NCBI GenBank assembly: GCA_020216745.1
Contig: JAIWNQ010000094.1
Span: 1-10,000, forward strand
Direction of reading: 5' to 3'
DNA length: 10,000 nt
Source: Candidatus Hydrogenedens sp.
GTDB taxonomy: Bacteria; Hydrogenedentota; Hydrogenedentia; Hydrogenedentales; Hydrogenedentaceae
The notes under the pieces were generated by a model that was not told where the DNA came from, did not search any database, and saw only the letters and a list, made by a program, of their open reading frames with translations. A program made the translations under genes and the position numbers. Positions 6,289 to 10,000 of the stretch are shown piece by piece. The number at the start of each line of letters is the position of its first letter. The stretch's first letter is position 1.

Positions 6289-7074
6289 ATGACACAGATT
6301 GAAGATATACAGTGTTTTCTTTTAGATATGGATGGAACGATATATCTCGGAAATCGACCTATTCCAGGAGCCAAAGAATTTATAGGACATTTGAAATTAA
6401 CTGGTAAGAAATTTTTATTTTTTACAAATAATCCGACAAAGGATGCGGAACAGTATCAAAAGAAATTAGGTATGTTGGGGATTCATGTCTCGAAGGAACA
6501 CATATTAACGTCAGGTATGGCAACAGTGGAATATCTGAAACGGAATACTACATATAAAAAACTTTTTACAGTAGCCCCACCTTCTTTTGAAAAAGAACTT
6601 ATACGGGCAGGATTCCATCTGGTTCAAGATGAGCCTGATGCGGTTGTAATTTCATTTGATATTACATTAACTTATGAAAAATTGAGGAAGGCTACATATT
6701 GGCTTCTGCAAGGGTTGCCGTATATTGCAACTAACCCTGACTTAGTTTGTCCCACCGAGGATGGACCTATCCCTGATTGTGGTTCTATTGCAAAATTACT
6801 CCATGCAAGCACGGGCAGAGAGCCACGATATATTGGGAAACCAAATCCAGAAATGATTGAGATGGCATTGAAGATACTAAATATGCGACCTCAATTCACA
6901 GCGATGGTAGGGGATAGACTCTATACGGATATGGAGATGGCATACCGTGCAGGGGTTACATCTATTCTCGTTTTGTCGGGTGAGACAACGATGGAACAAC
7001 TAAACAAGATAGAAAAGAAGCCAGACTATATTTTCCCATCGATAAGTGAACTTCTCTGTGCGATAAAGACGTGA
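6289..7074 (+). CDS. HAD-IIA family sugar-phosphatase (NagD/AraL-like)
   Basis: A 261-residue cytoplasmic phosphatase of the haloacid dehalogenase superfamily, subfamily IIA (NagD, AraL, p-nitrophenylphosphatase type). All four HAD motifs are intact: motif I LLDMDGTIY with nucleophile D13 and acid D15; motif II TNN with T46; motif III Lys in YIGKPNPEM (K184); and motif IV MVGDRLYTDM with D209 and D214. The large C2 cap between motifs II and III (about 75-175) includes ATNPDLVCPTEDGPIPDCGSI, characteristic of the IIA group and normally where substrate choice is made. Members dephosphorylate small sugar or nucleoside phosphates; the substrate here cannot be read. Length is typical (250-270). 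The start is supported by GGAG 7 nt upstream. It is divergent from the pseudopilin operon and 247 nt before the porin, so it is probably its own transcript. Confidence 0.92.
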   Translation: MTQIEDIQCFLLDMDGTIYLGNRPIPGAKEFIGHLKLTGKKFLFFTNNPTKDAEQYQKKLGMLGIHVSKEHILTSGMATVEYLKRNTTYKKLFTVAPPSFEKELIRAGFHLVQDEPDAVVISFDITLTYEKLRKATYWLLQGLPYIATNPDLVCPTEDGPIPDCGSIAKLLHASTGREPRYIGKPNPEMIEMALKILNMRPQFTAMVGDRLYTDMEMAYRAGVTSILVLSGETTMEQLNKIEKKPDYIFPSISELLCAIKT

Positions 7075-7079
7075 GGGCC

Positions 7080-7106
7080 GGACAAGTCGGACGGGTCAGA
7101 CGGGTC
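7080..7106 (+). repeat. Three tandem 9-bp GAC-NN-GTC repeats
   Basis: Directly after the phosphatase stop lie three adjacent 9-mers: GGACAAGTC, GGACGGGTC, AGACGGGTC. Each contains a small dyad GAC-NN-GTC. The tract is much more GC-rich than the AT-rich sequence that follows. It could be a dispersed intergenic repeat, a protein-binding array or a remnant of a longer tandem repeat. It does not look like a standard terminator. Confidence 0.75.
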
Positions 7107-7154
7107 AGGGTAAACCCTTTCAACAAACACCATAATTAGTGGTTATTTTACCAA

Positions 7155-7178
7155 ATATGATAACTATTATTATCATAT
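7155..7178. promoter_or_regulatory. 24-bp dyad upstream of the porin, possible activator site
   Basis: Perfect 9-bp arms ATATGATAA (7155-7163) and TTATCATAT (7170-7178) flank a 6-nt centre. The midpoint is about 128 bp upstream of the inferred sigma-54 start of the porin gene, a usual enhancer distance. The region is very AT-rich, so a chance dyad is possible, and it is unlike the 6210-6225 palindrome in sequence. Confidence 0.35.
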
Positions 7179-7267
7179 ATCGTGTCTATTAATTATAAAA
7201 GCGTTGCAAGTGTATTAAATATGTATCATATAAGCATGTTTTAGCACTATTTATACTTTATATTGTG

Positions 7268-7284
7268 TTGGCATAAATTATGCA
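7268..7284 (+). promoter_or_regulatory. Sigma-54 (-24/-12) promoter candidate for the porin
   Basis: TTGGCATAAATTATGCA has GG and GC 10 bp apart and matches the sigma-54 consensus at YTGGCA and TGCW. Transcription would start near 7295, giving a 27-nt leader with AGGAG 7 nt before ATG 7322. The core TGGCATAA is identical to that of the pseudopilin promoter. Caution: the element also contains a perfect palindrome (GCATAA-A-TTATGC, 7271-7283), so it could instead be an operator. No strong sigma-70 alternative is visible. Confidence 0.5.
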
Positions 7285-7321
7285 AGTCGATGGAAATACT
7301 TACATATAAAGGAGATGGAAA

Positions 7322-8809
7322 ATGAACAAAAAAATATTAGTAGCTAATTTGTTTATCTCGTTTTTGTTATTTGGTATAGGTTTTTTTATAAATACATCTA
7401 TAGGAGCGGAAGATACGCAAAGTACAATTGATGAGACTCAGCTTCTACATCGGATAGAGGTGCTTGAAAAGAGAGTGCAGGAGCTGGAAACATTGCTAAA
7501 AGCAAGTGGTCAGTTCGTTCAAGAGCAATCTGCTGGACAATCTGCTCCTGTTGAGACTAAAACTGGAAATGACTCTAATGCCAAAGATAACGTGGAGAAT
7601 GATAGGGGTGAAGAAAGTCAACACATTTTAACACCACAATGGAGAGACCGTTTTACGTTTAAGAGTAATGAGGGTAAATTTGAATTGCAGGTAGGTGGTC
7701 GGGTTCAGTTAGATTGGGCATTTTTTGATAATGATGGGGATTTGGCTTCTGTTTTTGGAGAAGAAGATGATGGGACTCAGTTTCGTCGTGCAGAAATAGA
7801 ACTTGGTGGGAAAATGTATGAATCCGTTTTTTATAAGATGAGGTTCGATTTTGCAGGGGATAAAGATTTGGAGGGGCGGGCTAAATTTACAGATGTATAT
7901 ATGGGGCTTTCGGATATTCCATATCTTGGGAATATTCAGGTTGGCCATTTTCGTGAACCTTTTGGACTGGAGCGATTGACCAATTACAATTATAATACTT
8001 TTATGGAACGAGGCTACAATGATGTTTTTAATCCGAAGCGGAATGTTGGATTAATGGTTTTCAGTTCTCAACTTTCAAACAGGATTGTCTGGCAGGCTGG
8101 TGTATTTAAGGAAACGGATGACTTCCCTTCGGATAATGATAGCGATGATGATCGAGGGTATGCTGTTACGGGTCGTTTCGTTGGTTTGCCCTTATATGAT
8201 GAGGAGGAACATAAACTTTTACATCTGGGTATAGCATACAGTCATCGCAATCCAGATGGGGCAGAATTCCGTTATAAAGCGAATCCTGAATGTGCCCTTG
8301 CCTATTCGTATTTAGACACAGACCGATATAAAGGATTCCGAATTGCAGATGCTGTGGCAGATAATGTGGATTTGATAGGGACAGAATTGCTGTGGGTATA
8401 TGGTCCACTTTCTATTCAAGCAGAACACGCTTTATCTTATGTAGAAACGGAATTTGATGGTACTCGGGAATTTCAAGGAGGTTATATTTACTCGAGTTAC
8501 TTTCTAACGGGAGAACATCGTACATATAACAACAAAACAGGGACATTAAGTCGGGTTAAACCTAACAAAAACTTTTCACCTAAAGCAGGTACGTGGGGAG
8601 CATGGGAATTGGGGTTACGTTATTCATGGATAGACTTGGATAGTGGAATAATACGAGGGGGAAAGGGGGAAGATTGGACTTTGGGACTGAATTGGTATTT
8701 AAATCCCAATGCCCGTATTTATGTTAACTACACCCTTGCAACTATAGAGCATGATTTATATGATGGCAGGTTAGGCATTCTACAAACACGATTCCAAATA
8801 GACTTTTAA
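7322..8809 (+). CDS. Outer-membrane porin, phosphate-selective OprP/OprO-like
   Basis: A 495-residue precursor. Residues 1-29 form a signal peptide (MNKKILVANLFISFLLFGIGFFINTSIGA). A short coiled coil (about 39-60, QLLHRIEVLEKRVQELETLL) and a polar linker to about 105 come next, perhaps giving trimer contacts in the periplasm. The beta-barrel begins near 110: FTFKSNEGKFELQVGGRVQLDW, then FRRAEIELGGKMYESVFYKMRFDF, then DVYMGL, then VGHFREPFGLERLT, the classic opening of the phosphate-selective porin O/P family (Pfam OprP/OprO). The protein ends TRFQIDF with terminal Phe, the usual outer-membrane assembly signal. Family members pass phosphate, polyphosphate or other small anions; true selectivity cannot be read. 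A sigma-54-like promoter lies 27 nt upstream of the start, and a small gene follows 26 nt after the stop, probably co-transcribed. Confidence 0.9.
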   Translation: MNKKILVANLFISFLLFGIGFFINTSIGAEDTQSTIDETQLLHRIEVLEKRVQELETLLKASGQFVQEQSAGQSAPVETKTGNDSNAKDNVENDRGEESQHILTPQWRDRFTFKSNEGKFELQVGGRVQLDWAFFDNDGDLASVFGEEDDGTQFRRAEIELGGKMYESVFYKMRFDFAGDKDLEGRAKFTDVYMGLSDIPYLGNIQVGHFREPFGLERLTNYNYNTFMERGYNDVFNPKRNVGLMVFSSQLSNRIVWQAGVFKETDDFPSDNDSDDDRGYAVTGRFVGLPLYDEEEHKLLHLGIAYSHRNPDGAEFRYKANPECALAYSYLDTDRYKGFRIADAVADNVDLIGTELLWVYGPLSIQAEHALSYVETEFDGTREFQGGYIYSSYFLTGEHRTYNNKTGTLSRVKPNKNFSPKAGTWGAWELGLRYSWIDLDSGIIRGGKGEDWTLGLNWYLNPNARIYVNYTLATIEHDLYDGRLGILQTRFQIDF

Positions 8810-8835
8810 TTTTATAGAACCAAAAGGAGTAAGGT

Positions 8836-9006
8836 ATGAAACATATCAAATTAACAACCTATGCAAAGGCAATTCCCCAGCAGGCAGATTCAACGTTACA
8901 AAAACAACAAGAAATCGAGGTATGGAATAGTGGAATTAAAATGTTAGGGGCTCTATTTGACCTGATTGTGAAAATCCTCGACAAAGTAAAGAACCCTTCA
9001 CCCTAA
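8836..9006 (+). CDS. Small hypothetical protein behind the porin (56 aa)
   Basis: A 56-residue reading frame from ATG 8836 to TAA 9006, beginning MKHIKLTTYAKAIPQQADS and ending KVKNPSP. An excellent ribosome site, AAGGAG, lies 6 nt before the ATG. It starts 26 nt after the porin stop on the same strand, so it is very likely the second gene of the porin transcript. It has no signal peptide or cysteine. A polar Gln-rich part (15-28) is followed by a probable amphipathic helix (about 30-52, WNSGIKMLGALFDLIVKILDKV) that could bind a membrane surface or pair in a helix bundle (inference). I do not recognise a family. Confidence 0.65.
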   Translation: MKHIKLTTYAKAIPQQADSTLQKQQEIEVWNSGIKMLGALFDLIVKILDKVKNPSP

Positions 9007-9105
9007 TTCCTTAGAAACTATATTTGCATGAGTTTTTGGAATAGGAGTTTTGTATAAATAGAGCAATTATATTTCCCTATAATGTGTTTTTTATGAATTT
9101 GTTGT
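9007..9105. other. Convergent intergenic region with no clear terminator
   Basis: An AT-rich gap of 99 bp between the small gene (plus) and the DUF362 gene (minus). Terminators would be expected from both sides, but I see only a weak long-loop dyad (CCTAATTCC at 9002-9010 with GGAATAGG at 9038-9045) and some T-runs. Confidence 0.4.
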
Positions 9106-9999
9106 TTAAATCAGGAAACCGTCTTCCCAGCCCAACTTGATTAGTTCGATGCGGTTTTCATCTGCATTGCCGAGGTGGAATTTGTCTTGTGCTACTTGAA
9201 TGTGATGTGGAGAGACAGCGAACGGTTGTTCGCTACCGAAATACTGAAGTCGTTTTGCTTTTAGTATCCGTAGTCCTGTGGCGTCGCAGGCGACGGGGTC
9301 GGTTCCGATTACTAAGCCTTGATAATTCCATGTATATTCTTTATTGTAATGATGAGGTCCTTTTCCGTGGAAAAGGGGAGTAATCATAACAAGGATGTTT
9401 AGCCGTGTTTTTCCTTTAACGATGGGCAAATCCCATAGACCTGCAAGGTTTGCACAAGAATCTGCATGCCAGGAAGGTGGCTTATCGGAGAACATCAAGT
9501 AATTTTTAAGCAGACTTCCTACGCCTGACCAATGGTGAGTTCTCATTGGTCTTGTGTTAATTAGTGCAGTGCTATTTTGAAAAACGGGATTTCGTAATAC
9601 TCCGCGGTCATCAACAGAGACTTTATCTGCTGGCACACCTACAGCCATAACTTTCATCTTTAAGACGTCTTCTAATTCTACTGGTGTACGTGGTGGTCCA
9701 GAAACATTACTCTTAATGCCTACGACGTCGTCAGGTTTGATAATTTTTTTCCATGCTTCTTCGGGTGTGGCTGTTTGGAATAGTGTTTTTACCCCTTCGT
9801 CTACCATCTTTTCGAGGACTTTTTTGTTAATATTGTCTTCAGTATCTAATAGGTCTTTGTCGCGAATCACAACGACGCGGGATTTCTCCCCTGCTTGTGG
9901 GGTGGGTTGTGTATTTTCTGTTTGTGCAATGGATTGAGTAATGAAGTATGCAGTGCCCATTGCACTCATGCTTAAAAACGTTCTGCGAGTAGTTCTCAT
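9106..9999 (-). CDS. Tat-secreted DUF362 domain protein
   Basis: A 297-residue protein with a twin-arginine signal: RRTFLSMSAMGTAYFITQSIA, Arg pair at 5-6, likely cleaved after about residue 25. The mature part matches DUF362 (PF04015): VVVIRDKDLLD (42-52), KIIKPDDVVGIKSNV (85-99), VPADKVSVDDRG (122-133), GVGSLLKNYLMF (159-170), HGKGPHH (211-217), GLVIGTDPVACDATGLRILKAKR (228-250), and a tail HIQVAQDKFHLG...RIELIKLGWEDG. The family function is unclear. Some members carry ferredoxin domains, but this one has only Cys182 and Cys238 and no Fe-S motif. Tat export suggests it folds, possibly with a cofactor, before reaching the periplasm (inference). The ATG lies one base from the window edge, so its ribosome site cannot be checked and an upstream start is possible. 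It converges on the porin unit. Confidence 0.85.
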   Translation of the reverse strand: MRTTRRTFLSMSAMGTAYFITQSIAQTENTQPTPQAGEKSRVVVIRDKDLLDTEDNINKKVLEKMVDEGVKTLFQTATPEEAWKKIIKPDDVVGIKSNVSGPPRTPVELEDVLKMKVMAVGVPADKVSVDDRGVLRNPVFQNSTALINTRPMRTHHWSGVGSLLKNYLMFSDKPPSWHADSCANLAGLWDLPIVKGKTRLNILVMITPLFHGKGPHHYNKEYTWNYQGLVIGTDPVACDATGLRILKAKRLQYFGSEQPFAVSPHHIQVAQDKFHLGNADENRIELIKLGWEDGFLI

Positions 10000-10000
10000 T

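Noticed and set aside
7080..7106. The 9-bp repeats as a CRISPR array
   Set aside because: The units are far too short, directly adjacent without spacers, and there are no cas genes.
7107..7118. AGGGT-AA-ACCCT as a terminator hairpin after the phosphatase
   Set aside because: Five-bp arms with a two-base loop and only a short T-run are too weak to support a terminator call.
7204..7234. TTGCAA with TATAAG as a sigma-70 promoter for the porin
   Set aside because: The 19-nt spacing and 4-of-6 -35 box in very AT-rich DNA are weaker than the sigma-54 candidate nearer the gene.
9002..9045. CCTAATTCC with GGAATAGG as a terminator of the porin unit
   Set aside because: The loop is 27 nt, the stem needs a bulge, and it overlaps the last codons of the small gene; it is not convincing.
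9189..9383. Plus-strand Arg-rich frame within the DUF362 gene
   Set aside because: It is a reverse-strand artefact of a confidently coding gene, with low-complexity Arg/Leu content.

Overview
The window looks like chromosomal DNA from a diderm (Gram-negative-type) bacterium that is AT-rich between its genes. The supporting features are a predicted outer-membrane porin ending in phenylalanine, several prepilin-like proteins and a Tat-signal protein. I cannot name the lineage. The mix of pseudopilins with DxNGDG-type loops, an OprP/OprO-like porin and a secreted DUF362 protein would fit an uncultured phylum of the Hydrogenedentes/Sumerlaeota/PVC sort, but that is a guess. There are no RNA genes, CRISPR arrays, transposases or phage genes that I can recognise.

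Layout. Positions 1-6057 are all minus-strand. Read in the direction of transcription they begin with three prepilin-like genes: a PilV-like protein (6057-5620), a PilW-like protein (5633-5007) and a large PilX-like protein (4990-3257). A membrane-anchored TPR-like protein follows (3234-2683). The four are packed with a 14-nt overlap and gaps of 16 and 22 nt, so they are probably one operon. After a 173-nt gap come a secreted clan-A glycoside hydrolase (2509-1094) and an MFS transporter (1137 to beyond the left edge) whose start lies 44 nt inside the hydrolase gene. From 6289 the genes run on the plus strand: a HAD-IIA (NagD/AraL-like) phosphatase, an OprP/OprO-like porin and a 56-residue unknown protein just behind the porin. 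A DUF362 Tat-secreted protein (9999-9106) points back towards them.

Regulation. The most interesting signal is not a gene. Good sigma-54 (-24/-12) promoter candidates, with GG and GC exactly 10 bp apart, sit just upstream of the pseudopilin operon (6103-6089, minus) and just upstream of the porin (7268-7284, plus). Both contain the same TGGCATAA core. Each implies a short leader with a well-placed ribosome binding site. Each has a perfect dyad about 130-140 bp upstream of the inferred start site, where enhancer-binding proteins usually bind, although the two dyads differ in sequence. The phosphatase has its own sigma-70-like promoter (perfect TTGACA) in the 231-bp divergent region, with the 16-bp palindrome lying at its likely start site.

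Working together. The pilin-like cluster probably builds the minor-pilin tip of a type IV pilus or a related secretion pseudopilus. The hydrolase and MFS transporter form a likely cleave-and-import pair. The porin and small protein would be a separate outer-membrane transcription unit, possibly under the same sigma factor as the pilins. These links are inferred from gene order and promoter shape only.
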